Counted from the first letter of the stretch, positions 35,501 to 43,290 are shown. The stretch: DNA of 64,000 bases from Phototrophicus methaneseepsis (GCF_015500095.1 NZ_CP062983.1:310001-374000); one strand, 5' to 3'. Made by a program: numbers and translations. Notes: generated from the sequence alone by a model not told the origin.

Positions 35501-36552
35501 TCACCATCCATCTCGACCAGTGTGCCGTCTTCAGCCAGCAGGGTCAGTGTCGTGGATGGTTTCAGGCGGATGGTGGTTTTCTTGACCTGTCGCTCAGGAT
35601 CATTGGGATCGCTCTCGATATCCACACGGGCAATCTGTTCGACATGCTGAGTCTTGCCACGAATGGCGACTGTGCCGTAATTTTCGGTGTCAATCACTGC
35701 ACCATCTGCGACACCAGCCGCCAACACCAATGCCATATGACCGGGACGTGGTGCAACTACTGGTTCAATTTGTTCGGGTGCAGGGGGAATTTCCAGCAGT
35801 GCCTGAAAGCCATGCGATTTCCACGCACCCTGTTCTTCAATCAGGCGGAGACCTTGCTGTTCATCAATCACATCCGGCGCAAAAACAAATCGCGATAAAG
35901 GTTTCGGTGCAGGCAATTTGTAGACAGGTTCAGGCTGAACCGTGAGCAGTTGCGGATCTGCTTTCTGTGCCATGATCTTGTCATACATGGCTTCTGGATT
36001 CGGATTCAAGCCTTTGACTGCGGCAACCACAATCTGATTGTATTCATTCAAATGTTTGCCCGGTAGCGCCCAGACATCTACCCGCTGACTGTTTTTGGAC
36101 AAAAATGCGGCGGCATCTTCGGTCAGATGCTGGATATAGACTGCCCATAGGACGAGACCACCATCCTGAATCCATTTCCAGGCATGACGAAGATAACGAA
36201 ACTCCACACGCTTGTTACCGGAGCTAAGTGAATCATGGTCATACGGGGGATTGTACCAGCCGATGCTGAAGGCATTGTTGCTGGCAATCAGGCGTTCCAC
36301 ATCACAGCGTACTGCCTGCTTGGGACCAAAACGCTCAATACATTTTGCTGCACGCTCTCCATCGAGTTCGTTGGCGTAGGGTGTGACATTCCATTGTTTG
36401 GCGGCAACTTCGAGAAATTCACCTTCACCCGCGAACGGATCTAACAGACGATGAGCGGCGCTTGCTGGAGCGATGAGGGAGACAATTGCCTCGTGATGAT
36501 GTGGTTCTATTGGCAGGAAGCCAAGTTTTTCTTTGGAAGTTAATCTAGCCAC
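32569..36552 (-). CDS. DNA methyltransferase-helicase fusion
   Basis: This protein has 1327 residues from GTG 36552. That start is chosen because GGAAAGGA lies 8 nt upstream and the protein then begins MARLTSKEKLG, as DUF6094-type proteins do. Residues about 1-190 form a methyltransferase-like domain (DPFAGEGEFL, YNPPYD). A superfamily II helicase follows, with VGQMGVGKTAMG (Walker A), a four-cysteine zinc site (CPHCGC and CAVC), WDEIHEAANG (motif II), MTGTPFNGK, and a C-terminal lobe ending QAAARAYRLNQ. Near residue 1118, PLVQVAIELGGVLVEED matches the acidic protein at 7694-8869. The likely role is adenine methylation with DNA remodelling during transfer or replication, which is inferred. 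Confidence 0.85.
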   Translation of the reverse strand: MARLTSKEKLGFLPIEPHHHEAIVSLIAPASAAHRLLDPFAGEGEFLEVAAKQWNVTPYANELDGERAAKCIERFGPKQAVRCDVERLIASNNAFSIGWYNPPYDHDSLSSGNKRVEFRYLRHAWKWIQDGGLVLWAVYIQHLTEDAAAFLSKNSQRVDVWALPGKHLNEYNQIVVAAVKGLNPNPEAMYDKIMAQKADPQLLTVQPEPVYKLPAPKPLSRFVFAPDVIDEQQGLRLIEEQGAWKSHGFQALLEIPPAPEQIEPVVAPRPGHMALVLAAGVADGAVIDTENYGTVAIRGKTQHVEQIARVDIESDPNDPERQVKKTTIRLKPSTTLTLLAEDGTLVEMDGDDALLEFITSNKKALATYLNNKFSPAYQFDMNGLRRFLDRVKLKGKYPLYAAQKHVIAAITKGFEKRDSILLVGQMGVGKTAMGGTAAITIASGAVQKIADDMRADQVVLIVAPPHLIDKWKRELLSIHPNSVIERLDRHEDVARFMTRATKIGADVPKIGLIKRDLTKLGCSREVAVIWRNEAVALWRHKQPTPEGYEPNQRIVKQRVPKCPHCGCTVMQERKGTSVPASESWLKSGKRACAVCQTPLWQDARDRGSRPKPGHKYAPKNPRYRLDEYLKKVYPDRVYLLVWDEIHEAANGDTGNGESFGRLAGMAQKVLAMTGTPFNGKSSSLFNIEYHLNPRVRQRYNWGGADRFSRKERGSSRFQSVLEGAGKQRGRAESSWVSDMGVREQVVEERPTYDTNTGAFTGTSTYERPYQEAPGISPLLVAEVLDHAIFFSLADLGKNLPDYEEVALPVEMDTDTYDQYDRTRSLLKDYLIQRRWEGDTTFRGSYLQWSMGWINAAFRPTEVIHNIKHPITGEKRPHVVTRIPSYGEDRVYAKEQALIDLLTEELANNRPCVVYLRQTATKDIQPRIESLIRKHVPGAIPYILKNTVSAERREKVIEAERAKGMNVLITNPELVKTGLDLLFSPTLIFHEITFNLGTMMQAAARAYRLNQTHEQCKTYYIFAEGTMEHTAVQLMSRKQRAAKLLTGDVGLTGLDALTEQESGFEEALLNAIAKEEALLDPSEMFKVSAGQSEIDAEDMAYWNVEVADDEPEITVTQDDPLVQVAIELGGVLVEEDTSPIREIVAKSSDGTGKLHRYVTRYLDTVHLIHDDKKRAKLQAKLLTILTDGVQNDDETYKVIGMRDPDFSQYPVHEESMVRHVRGWLKQHRFVFMGCEDESAATIVDLAKQALGLTPIKLGIFEKLQDMQDEELQASAKHTSRQSDKKRKRGKIDLMAIPGDEPTEVSVPKRPLVRKQSTEEELPTQLAMF

Positions 36553-36630
36553 GATACAGTCCTTTCCAGAATCAAAAACAGCCACCTGCATTGAACACGT
36601 GGCTGTGAGTTATCTTATATACAGAAGGGC

Positions 36631-38484
36631 TTAGAGGTTTTGCGGTAGCCTGATGATGTTTTGAGCCAATCCGCCCGTGATGAGCCGTGTCCATCCGCTA
36701 TCATCCAGTGAGATCGTCCAGAGCTTGAGATCACCTCCAGTGCGTGTCGGACGAAGCAATATCGCCCGTTGTCCAGCATCCCACAGATAGGCTGTCCATT
36801 CCGGGAACACAGGCACTTTGACGAGTTTTGTGATGTGCTGACGCAGTTGCGCCATTGCCTGCTCATCGGATACATGAATCATGAAGGTTGTGCTGGCTCC
36901 ACCATAGTTCGGCTGGGTGAGCAGTTCATGACAGAGAATCAGTGATGTGAATTTGGCTTCAGGAATATTCTGCATGAATGCCGAATACATGCCTGTATTG
37001 CCTTCACCCGCGGTGAGTTCGACGCTTGGAGCATCCCACGGAACACAAGACACAATGTCGCCTTTACTAAGTTTGGCTCGAATGGCTTCTACTGCCATGC
37101 GCGGGCCACCCATATTGAGGTAGACGCAGATGCCATCATGGATACCGTATCCGTAGCACCAAACACTTCCCGTGATACTTCCGGTCAATTCGCCACAAGC
37201 GGATTGCGGAATACTATGCAACTGACGTTTATTAGCTGAAGAGCCATTGGATGACTGTAAGACAGGTAGTGCTTCAATCTTTGTCTGACGCACTGCTGTG
37301 ATAACCGCATCCTCTTCTTTACCCTCAGATACATCCAGATTAGGCTTGATAATGCGGATTTTGGGTTGATCTTCTTCGGTATCGTCCGCTTTGTCCGACA
37401 GCAATTCGATATCTTCAATGGCTTCCGGCTGACGCCCACTTTCGAGCAAATTTCGCTTGATTTCTATGTCAGACAGTGGCGATACAGCACCCGGTGGAAC
37501 CACGCTACCGTGAGTGATACGAATACCCGCTATCGGTTCCAGACTGCTCAGTTCGCGCTCGAAAAACCAGCCTGTGCCAATGCCCGTGAAGTCCACGTCG
37601 TAGCTCCAGCCATGTTTACTGTTTCGATTGTACAGACGGGTGATAACACCACTCGTTCCAGTTGGAACAACTTTGCCATCCGGCGTTTCCAGATCGTGAC
37701 GTGCATAGACAGTTTCGTTCAAATCGAACAAACGCGGTGGATGCTCCGGTTGTGGTGTCGATTGTTGCTCATTGACCCGCAATCCAAGAACCTCAGCAGC
37801 TTCTTCAATCGAGCAAGGATCGTGGTTATCCTCATTTGCAGTTATGGTTGCTTCTAGCTGGTCGATGAGTTGCTGAATCGCATCCGGTAAAGTCACACCG
37901 ATGAAGTACCAACTTTTTCGCTTCTTTGACCAGCGACAACCCCAGCGTTTCAACAGCTCACGATGCGGGTAGGTATCGCCGCGAATCCAGTGCCATGGCG
38001 TGTCCGACGGGCTACGCTGGCTTTTTTCAACCGTGATACCAGCAATCGCTGATTCAGCTTCACCTGTACTTGCTGACACAATCAGCATACCGATTGGATT
38101 GAAATCAGGACCGGAACGCCCAATTATTGGGGTGTACTCAGCATGATTGAAATTTGGAAATTCCTGCCAGGCATTCTCTTGCCAGCGATACACGGCTGGA
38201 CGATGCGTTTTGCGGGTAATCACTTCGGCTTTTGCCAGTTCTTCATCCGTGATTTTGAGCAGGATGTATCCGTGACGAACGGTGACTTCCGTATCAATCT
38301 GGATGTAATGATAGGAAGCGTGTTTAGAAGAAACATCGCGTGCCTGATCGCCATATAATGCCAGCAGTACCGCACTGGCGGCTGACGAATAACCCATTTT
38401 GTAGGCACTAATGGTTTGCCCGGTGTGCGGATGTTTGACGCGCTGACTACCATAAGTCGATAACGCAATAATGATCGAAGCCAT
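36631..38484 (-). CDS. large plasmid protein of unknown function
   Basis: This 617-residue protein has several recognisable blocks. The N-terminal domain (HPHTGQTISAYKMGYSSAA) is followed by a central segment WIRGDTYPHRELLKRWGCRW, then SKKRKSWYFIG, which recurs in proteins of mobile elements. An SH3-like stretch near residues 260-320 contains GTSGVITRLYNR. A C-terminal domain (GYGIHDGICVYLNMGGP) follows. It lies 2 nt downstream of the RNase HI fusion gene. No enzyme motif is recognised and the role is unknown. Confidence 0.7.
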   Translation of the reverse strand: MASIIIALSTYGSQRVKHPHTGQTISAYKMGYSSAASAVLLALYGDQARDVSSKHASYHYIQIDTEVTVRHGYILLKITDEELAKAEVITRKTHRPAVYRWQENAWQEFPNFNHAEYTPIIGRSGPDFNPIGMLIVSASTGEAESAIAGITVEKSQRSPSDTPWHWIRGDTYPHRELLKRWGCRWSKKRKSWYFIGVTLPDAIQQLIDQLEATITANEDNHDPCSIEEAAEVLGLRVNEQQSTPQPEHPPRLFDLNETVYARHDLETPDGKVVPTGTSGVITRLYNRNSKHGWSYDVDFTGIGTGWFFERELSSLEPIAGIRITHGSVVPPGAVSPLSDIEIKRNLLESGRQPEAIEDIELLSDKADDTEEDQPKIRIIKPNLDVSEGKEEDAVITAVRQTKIEALPVLQSSNGSSANKRQLHSIPQSACGELTGSITGSVWCYGYGIHDGICVYLNMGGPRMAVEAIRAKLSKGDIVSCVPWDAPSVELTAGEGNTGMYSAFMQNIPEAKFTSLILCHELLTQPNYGGASTTFMIHVSDEQAMAQLRQHITKLVKVPVFPEWTAYLWDAGQRAILLRPTRTGGDLKLWTISLDDSGWTRLITGGLAQNIIRLPQNL

Positions 38485-38486
38485 GA

Positions 38487-39374
38487 TTAGACCTCCATAC
38501 CAAAATTGATGAGATGAGCATCCTTACCGCGTTGGGTCGCGTAGTCATAGCCTGCTTTTGTACCGGGACTGTCGCCATCCCATACGAAGAGACCAATTTG
38601 AGCCTGATCGACCAGCCAGCGATCCCGTACCGTGTAACGATTGAGCAAATGCCCGCCCGATGCGCGATAGGTATCCCGATGCACTTTGACATAGCTACCA
38701 TGTTTGCATCCACCATTGCGCGGAAAATTACCTGCACCTGCGACGATCACCGGTATCTGCAAGCGACGGCATTCACGAACAACCACCATATCCACACCCT
38801 TCGGATTGTCTCCAACCAGAATAGTGAAGCCTTTATCGTGAGCACGACGTACTGCTCGCCTGGCATAATCCAGCATTTGTGGGGTGGCATCCCGACTGCC
38901 TGCAATCATCAAATGTGTGGTTTGTTGAGTCGATTTCGTCGTCGATGTCATACCATGATTGAGACGTGCTTCCTGTGCCAGTCCATCTGCTTCCACATTC
39001 TGCTCACGTGGAATCCACTTCACCGTGACTGTATGAGTTTGAAGCAAAGTCTGAACTGCTTCCCATAGCTCACGATTGGCGACGGGCTGTTTGGCAGCCG
39101 TCTGCCAGCCCCGTGCAATCCAATCTGGCAACCATTCATTGATACCACGTGAGACATATTTCGAGTCTGTGTAGAGAGTGACAGTCTGGTTCGCTTCTTT
39201 GAGCGCGTTCAGTCCGTTCACCACTGCCGTTAATTCCATTGCATTGACCGTTGTATCCGCGACACTGCCACTCAGCACTTTGCGATGCTCACCGCAACGT
39301 AGGACAACAGCCCAACCACCGATCCGTGTCTGTGTCTGACAAGAACCATCTGTGTAGATCGTGATTTCATTCAT
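38487..39374 (-). CDS. ribonuclease HI fused to a SLOG-family domain
   Basis: This 295-residue protein starts at ATG 39374 with AGGAGC upstream. Residues 1-140 are RNase HI: IYTDGSC, AMELTAVVNGL, LYTDSKYV and the final NVEADGLAQEA supply the acidic active site that cuts RNA in RNA-DNA hybrids. Residues about 152-295 (MIAGSRDATPQ, TILVGDNPKGVDMVVVREC, then GLFVWDGDSPGTKAGYDYA) form a Rossmann-like SLOG/DUF2493 domain that may bind a nucleotide. Fusing the two suggests nucleotide sensing linked to hybrid removal. A terminator precedes it, so it starts a transcription unit. Confidence 0.9.
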   Translation of the reverse strand: MNEITIYTDGSCQTQTRIGGWAVVLRCGEHRKVLSGSVADTTVNAMELTAVVNGLNALKEANQTVTLYTDSKYVSRGINEWLPDWIARGWQTAAKQPVANRELWEAVQTLLQTHTVTVKWIPREQNVEADGLAQEARLNHGMTSTTKSTQQTTHLMIAGSRDATPQMLDYARRAVRRAHDKGFTILVGDNPKGVDMVVVRECRRLQIPVIVAGAGNFPRNGGCKHGSYVKVHRDTYRASGGHLLNRYTVRDRWLVDQAQIGLFVWDGDSPGTKAGYDYATQRGKDAHLINFGMEV

Positions 39375-39413
39375 ATCACAGCTCCTGAAATGCAAAATGT
39401 AATGTTTAAGCGT

Positions 39414-39453
39414 AAAAAAAACGCGACTCACAATCCGTAGATCATGAGCCGCG
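39414..39453 (-). terminator. rho-independent terminator for a transcript from the right
   Basis: On the minus strand CGCGGCTCA pairs with TGAGTCGCG (one G-T wobble) around a 14-nt loop, followed by eight Ts. No protein gene upstream of it on this strand is convincing until 40237, so it may end a noncoding transcript. Confidence 0.85.
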
Positions 39454-40236
39454 AGAAATGTCAGAAATTTGTGTTTCATACCGCCCGATGTGTGCTGAAC
39501 CCGTATATCTGTGACATATACCGATTCGTGTTTCACGCGCCTGAATGCGCCCCGGCTTCGCACGAACGAAGACCTCGAGACGTTGGCTTTTCCAGTCTGA
39601 TGGAGTCACATTCCACCAACATCCACGACGGCTAGCACCACCCAATCGGATTATTGGGGGCGGGAATGGCAGTGCGGATCAGAGCGATCATCTCTAGGAG
39701 ACCGTCGGGGCACAATGGCTCCGGGAAAACTTACAGTGCGCCCTTTCGAGCTAACACGGCCTGGCTAACGGTTCATCCGTCTGATCGGATATATCCAGCT
39801 CTGCATTTGTTAAGTGCCGACTTACACATCAGGTAAACCACGTCTGGGCGCACGTCCTGTCACCCGTAGGGCGAGGGGGTTTTCTGGTGAGCGTAAGCGG
39901 CACAAGCCAGGAAGAAAATCCCCTCGAAGCTCTGCTTTGACAGGAGGGGCTGGCGTGGTCTGATGTGTTGGAAGTCGGCACAAAATGCTAGAGATGAGAT
40001 CGAGCAGAGGATGTGAAGCCAGAAGAAGTAAAGCGAAAGGGGGAAAAAATGGATGAGCCAGGGTTAACCGTTCGGGAATTGAATGGCGACCCGCTGACCA
40101 GCACGCGCACAAAACAGAAGGCTATCAATTTCTACTCTTCAAAAATAACGCTCTTGTTGTATAGGAGATGGCAATAGAGGATTTTGGGGTGCATTAGACA
40201 CTTTGGTAGGCACCCCGAATGTTATGACAGAAGTTG
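39454..40236. other. 780-bp gap without protein genes
   Basis: No convincing coding frame is seen on either strand. Short inverted repeats are scattered through it (CTTCG/CGAAG near 39555, CCCAAT/ATTGGG near 39640-39655, ATCCG/CGGAT near 39775). The nested element at 39837-39959 follows, then GGGGTGC/GCACCCC at 40186-40216. A replication or transfer origin or a structured RNA would fit, but no iterons or known motif were found. Confidence 0.5.
39837..40105. repeat. nested palindrome element sharing modules with the ssb-upstream element
   Basis: ACCACG pairs with CGTGGT (39837/39954) and TCCTGTC with GACAGGA (39855/39939). CGAGGGGGTTTTCT (39872-39885) pairs with AGAAAATCCCCTCG (39913-39926) with one G-T wobble. 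The loop contains CGGCACAAGCCAG, as in the element at 25.6 kb. CCGTAGGGCG precedes it. GTAAAGCGAAA (40028) and GCTGACCAGCACG (40093) follow, both also found in the 24-25.7 kb islands. Confidence 0.8.
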
Positions 40237-40578
40237 TCAAATGTGTGGAGCAAATTTACTGAGGATCTGCGCTTTGGGTTTATAGCCTGTGACTCGATCA
40301 ATCACTGCGCCATCTTTGAAGAGTAAAAGCGATGGGATTCCCATCACATTATACGTGGTCACAAGCTCAGGATTGGCATCCGCATCGACTTTCACAACGC
40401 GCAGTTTGCCATCGTATTCGTCAGCAATTTCATTGACAATCGGTGCTACCATCTTACAAGGACCACACCACTCTGCCCAGAAGTCTACGAGTACCGGAGT
40501 AGGGCTATCCAGTACCACATCCTCCCAAGTTGCTTCGTTTACATCCTGTGCTTTACTGCCCATCTCCATTATCTCCAT
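40237..40578 (-). CDS. trxA: thioredoxin
   Basis: This 113-residue classical thioredoxin has VDFWAEWCGPCKMVAP (active site CGPC near residues 38-41), the cis-proline loop GIPSLLLF and a terminal helix. It is the last of three minus-strand genes controlled by a MerR-type promoter near 41.57 kb. The start is ambiguous among ATGs at 40578, 40569 and 40563. The upstream gene's stop lies at 40553, so the frames overlap and coupling is likely. It probably keeps the LCCPF proteins or other thiols reduced. Confidence 0.95.
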   Translation of the reverse strand: MEIMEMGSKAQDVNEATWEDVVLDSPTPVLVDFWAEWCGPCKMVAPIVNEIADEYDGKLRVVKVDADANPELVTTYNVMGIPSLLLFKDGAVIDRVTGYKPKAQILSKFAPHI

Positions 40579-41032
40579 TGCTAGAGGTTAGCATGTTAAC
40601 TGTATTCGCTACTTCAATCGCAGCATTCACCGAATCAATATCTTTGGCATTGGAAACGTTAAATCCAGCAGCCGTAGCCACCTCGACATCAAGCATGTTG
40701 AATTCCTCAATAGAAGCCCGCAGGAACTCTTTTGCGCCTTCACCACCAGTGAAACTAAGCCAGAAGGGTTCGCCAGTTCGCTCAACATCAAGGGTGAAAT
40801 GCAGGAATGGACAGCATAGTCTTTCCATCGTGAGGTCTTCAGCGATAATCATCAGCATTTCTGCTGTACCGGGCAGACGGAAAGCATAACCCCCTGGTAG
40901 TTCGCGGATTTCCTCAATCGCTGAGTACATTTGTTTTCCCACAATCATCCAGCGTTCTTGTTGTTGAGCACTCAAAGCATGGGGATCACAGGCAATCGGA
41001 ATAGCTTCAATGGGTGTTGTATGTAGTTGCAT
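40553..41032 (-). CDS. LCCPF-motif protein, possible metal-binding role, copy 1
   Basis: This 159-residue protein has the segment LTMERLCCPFLHFTLDVE (about residues 77-94) and GYAFRLP, then LSFTGGEGAKEFL. These are shared with the next gene, so the two are paralogues. The vicinal cysteines within a small alpha/beta fold suggest thiol chemistry or metal binding. The C-terminal extension is Asn/Asp-rich. I do not recognise a named family. It lies between its paralogue and thioredoxin. Confidence 0.75.
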   Translation of the reverse strand: MQLHTTPIEAIPIACDPHALSAQQQERWMIVGKQMYSAIEEIRELPGGYAFRLPGTAEMLMIIAEDLTMERLCCPFLHFTLDVERTGEPFWLSFTGGEGAKEFLRASIEEFNMLDVEVATAAGFNVSNAKDIDSVNAAIEVANTVNMLTSSNGDNGDGQ

Positions 41033-41102
41033 GATCTTGCCTTTCTTATTTTGTTATTTGACTGACTTGATATTTGATAAAACTAGATAAACCCTGTTGA
41101 CA

Positions 41103-41498
41103 CTAGCTGTTTGAATTAGCGCTTGCTTCGTCGTAAATCGTTTGTAACGCATCCATTGTGGGAAAATCGCCCGACTCAAGCATCGGGAGTAGTTCCAGCT
41201 TAATTAATTCCTTGACTCCCTCCGTACCACTCACTTCGATCCAGAATTGTTCTCCAACAATCAATGTGAAAGTGAAGAATGGACAACAGAGACGTTCGTT
41301 GGCGATCCATTTCGTGGCTTTGTGAAGCATGATTGTGTCCAGTGGCAAGCGGAATCCGTATCCATCTGCCAATTCTCTGGTTTCCAGTATGGTTGACGAC
41401 GAGAAAAGTTCCTTTGCAAGCAATCCGTGTGCCTCGCGTTCATCTGGATGAATGGCAGCAGGATTGCAAGCGATAATTTGGTCGTTCTGTTCTGACAT
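41103..41498 (-). CDS. LCCPF-motif protein, copy 2
   Basis: This 131-residue paralogue of the previous protein shares GYGFRLP, WIANERLCCPFFTFTLIV and VSGTEGVKELI. It is the first gene after the MerR-type promoter, divergent from the merR-like gene at 41600. Its short C-terminal tail lacks the Asn/Asp-rich end of its paralogue. A role in sequestering or reducing metal or thiol-reactive compounds is inferred from motif, regulator and the co-transcribed thioredoxin. Confidence 0.75.
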   Translation of the reverse strand: MSEQNDQIIACNPAAIHPDEREAHGLLAKELFSSSTILETRELADGYGFRLPLDTIMLHKATKWIANERLCCPFFTFTLIVGEQFWIEVSGTEGVKELIKLELLPMLESGDFPTMDALQTIYDEASANSNS

Positions 41499-41556
41499 GT
41501 TTTATCTCCTCAATGTAAATAGAGTGATTCAGAAGGCTTTTACCAGCCTTAAAAAT

Positions 41557-41587
41557 ACTGTACAATTTAAAGTGCACTTTAAGTCAA
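41557..41587 (-). promoter_or_regulatory. MerR-type promoter of the LCCPF-thioredoxin operon
   Basis: On the minus strand TTGACT (41587-41582) and TACAGT (41562-41557) are 19 bp apart. The perfect dyad TTAAAGTG/CACTTTAA (41567-41582) lies in the spacer. The facing merR-like gene begins at 41600 and is probably the regulator. Confidence 0.85.
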
Positions 41588-41599
41588 GAGGTTAAATTG

Positions 41600-42097
41600 A
41601 TGAAAGATTTGAGCATCGGCGAAATCGCAAGTTACGCTGGCGTAGAGGCTTCAGCAATTCGGTATTATGAAAGCGAAGGCTTGTTGCCTGCTCCAAAACG
41701 TGTCAGTGGGCATCGCCGTTACAGTCCAGATGTATTAAAGCGTTTAGGCTTAATTCAACTGCTGCGTCAGGCGAGTTTTGGCATACGGGAAATACAGGCA
41801 CTGTTCAAAAATTTGAATGATGAAGAAGAAACTGCAACGCCATGGCAGACAGTCGCAACGGCTAAGATTGCCGAGTTGGACGCGATCATCGAGCAGTCTC
41901 AGGCAACGCGGGCATGGTTAGCGGAGGCACTTGCAAATGAATGTGAAAGTGCTGAAGATTGTATTGCCATTGCATATGATGAAAGCGGAGATGGCATGGA
42001 AGTTACCCTGACCTGTATCAACCTGAGCACCAGAACGGGAAAAGACTCTGATAAGAGTTTCAAGTTACTAACGATGCCATCTACCTGCAAAAAGTGA
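41600..42097 (+). CDS. MerR-family regulator facing the LCCPF operon
   Basis: This 165-residue protein starts at ATG 41600 with AGAGG 8 nt upstream. It has the winged helix (SIGEIASYAGVE, then IRYYESEGLLP), a dimer helix and a C-terminal part with cysteines in NECESAEDC, LTCINLS and STCKK. The extended Cys-bearing tail differs from compact metal sensors and could bind metal or respond to thiol oxidation. It most likely activates the divergent operon through the 19-bp-spacer promoter. Confidence 0.88.
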   Translation: MKDLSIGEIASYAGVEASAIRYYESEGLLPAPKRVSGHRRYSPDVLKRLGLIQLLRQASFGIREIQALFKNLNDEEETATPWQTVATAKIAELDAIIEQSQATRAWLAEALANECESAEDCIAIAYDESGDGMEVTLTCINLSTRTGKDSDKSFKLLTMPSTCKK

Positions 42098-42121
42098 GGT
42101 GCTGTGTTTGTGAGACGGATT

Positions 42122-42451
42122 TTATGACTTGCCAAAGATAATGATGCTCGCGCCTATCAGGATAACCAGGACACCTAGCACATCCCAGCGCGTCAGGCTT
42201 TGTCCTTCGACAAACCATAACCAGAGCAAAGCTGAGAAAACATAAATACCACCATATGCCGCATAGGTGCGTGACGCTGCACCGGGATGCAGTGTCAGTA
42301 AGCATCCAAAAAGAATGAGACTGGCAATGGATGGCAAAGCATACCAGGCAGGCTTACCCTGTCTCAACCACAGGTACATGAGATACGATCCCAGCAACTC
42401 AGCAAATGCCGTGATGAAAAACAAGCCAAAAGTTTTTATGAATACGATCAA
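42122..42451 (-). CDS. YnfA/UPF0060-family small membrane transporter-like protein
   Basis: This 109-residue protein has four hydrophobic segments and the family signatures AELLGSYLMYLWLR and GGIYVFSALLWLWFVEG, plus RWDVLGVLVILIGASIIIF. UPF0060 proteins resemble small multidrug-resistance exporters, though substrates are poorly defined. It is convergent with the merR-like gene and lies in the metal-resistance region. Confidence 0.9.
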   Translation of the reverse strand: MIVFIKTFGLFFITAFAELLGSYLMYLWLRQGKPAWYALPSIASLILFGCLLTLHPGAASRTYAAYGGIYVFSALLWLWFVEGQSLTRWDVLGVLVILIGASIIIFGKS

Positions 42452-42490
42452 ATAGCGTCACTCCCTGAATGATGGATGGTGTGCAAAGGC

Positions 42491-42952
42491 TCAACGTTTG
42501 GTTTTTGGTGTACTGGATACCAATGAGGATTCGGGTTGAGCAAATACCATATTCCGATTCGTTTTACGCATCCATCGAAATCCTAGCACAAAGCTAAGGA
42601 TGGAAATGAGGGTCAAACCACCATAGACCAGACCCAGATTCTGGCTCATCCAGATGGCAACAGGTGAACCTGCCAATAATGCGATCACCACAGGTACGAT
42701 TAGAAGTGTGCAACAGGGACTGGCAATACAGGCAATCGTAAACATCACGAATCCACGAATTTTTCCCCAGATGGTTTTACCATCATCCAAACACGCTTGC
42801 AGATGCTTCATCCATGTGCTTTTTCGCTGTACAGGCACGTTGTCTATGGCAATTAAGGTATTAGATGCACAGCCACAACTTGTCGCGGCAGAACCACAGC
42901 CACAGCCTGTTGTGTTCTCGATAGCTTCAATTTTGATGTCTTGAGCGTTCAT
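42491..42952 (-). CDS. Cys-rich membrane protein resembling mercury transporters
   Basis: This 153-residue protein has an N-terminal CGCGSAATSCGCAS cluster. Two membrane segments follow: one has IACIASPCCTLLIVPVV with vicinal cysteines, as in MerT/MerF-like Hg(II) carriers; the second is LVYGGLTLISILSFVLGF. The Cys-rich cytoplasmic end could accept metal. It could supply Hg(II) to the distant MerA. Family assignment is by pattern only. Confidence 0.65.
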   Translation of the reverse strand: MNAQDIKIEAIENTTGCGCGSAATSCGCASNTLIAIDNVPVQRKSTWMKHLQACLDDGKTIWGKIRGFVMFTIACIASPCCTLLIVPVVIALLAGSPVAIWMSQNLGLVYGGLTLISILSFVLGFRWMRKTNRNMVFAQPESSLVSSTPKTKR

Positions 42953-42996
42953 TTTCTCTCTCCTTGAAATTGAATATTTATAGGCAATTTTCTTCG

Positions 42997-43290
42997 CTAA
43001 TCTCGCGGATATTTTTCAACCTGACGACCCATTGCTTTTTCAAATAGCTCCAGTACCTCGCCATCTTCTGGAAAGCGTTTCTGTTCGGCTTTTGAAAAAA
43101 TGACAGTATCATCCACCGTCACATCAAATGTGCCTTTGCTCCCCATAACAAATTCAAGACGATCTATGAGATGCTGGTAGTCTCGCACCAGTGCTTCGCT
43201 GACGGCGAGAGCCTGCTGACTGTAGTCACAGGGAACACAATATTCAATTGATACAGTATGCTTTTGAGCCTGGAGCGGTATATCTGTCAT
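42997..43290 (-). CDS. SelW/Rdx-family thioredoxin-like protein
   Basis: This 97-residue protein starts at ATG 43290 (AAGGAAG upstream). VSIEYCVPCDYSQQALAVSE carries a CxxC motif in the place of the Cys-x-x-Sec of selenoprotein W. GTFDVTVDDTVIFSK follows, then RFPEDGEVLELF. Rdx proteins are small redox proteins without a settled role. Here it lies behind a MerR-type promoter, divergent from a MerR-like gene, suggesting induction by metal or oxidative stress. Confidence 0.8.
   Translation of the reverse strand: MTDIPLQAQKHTVSIEYCVPCDYSQQALAVSEALVRDYQHLIDRLEFVMGSKGTFDVTVDDTVIFSKAEQKRFPEDGEVLELFEKAMGRQVEKYPRD

Noticed and set aside
39750-39800. tRNA-like segment (GGTTCATCC)
   Set aside because: No acceptor, D or anticodon stem could be formed around it; no tRNA or rRNA gene was seen in the window.
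39822-40112. A 96-codon minus-strand ORF in the palindrome element
   Set aside because: It is Pro/Leu/Arg-rich, spans the inverted repeats and resembles no protein.
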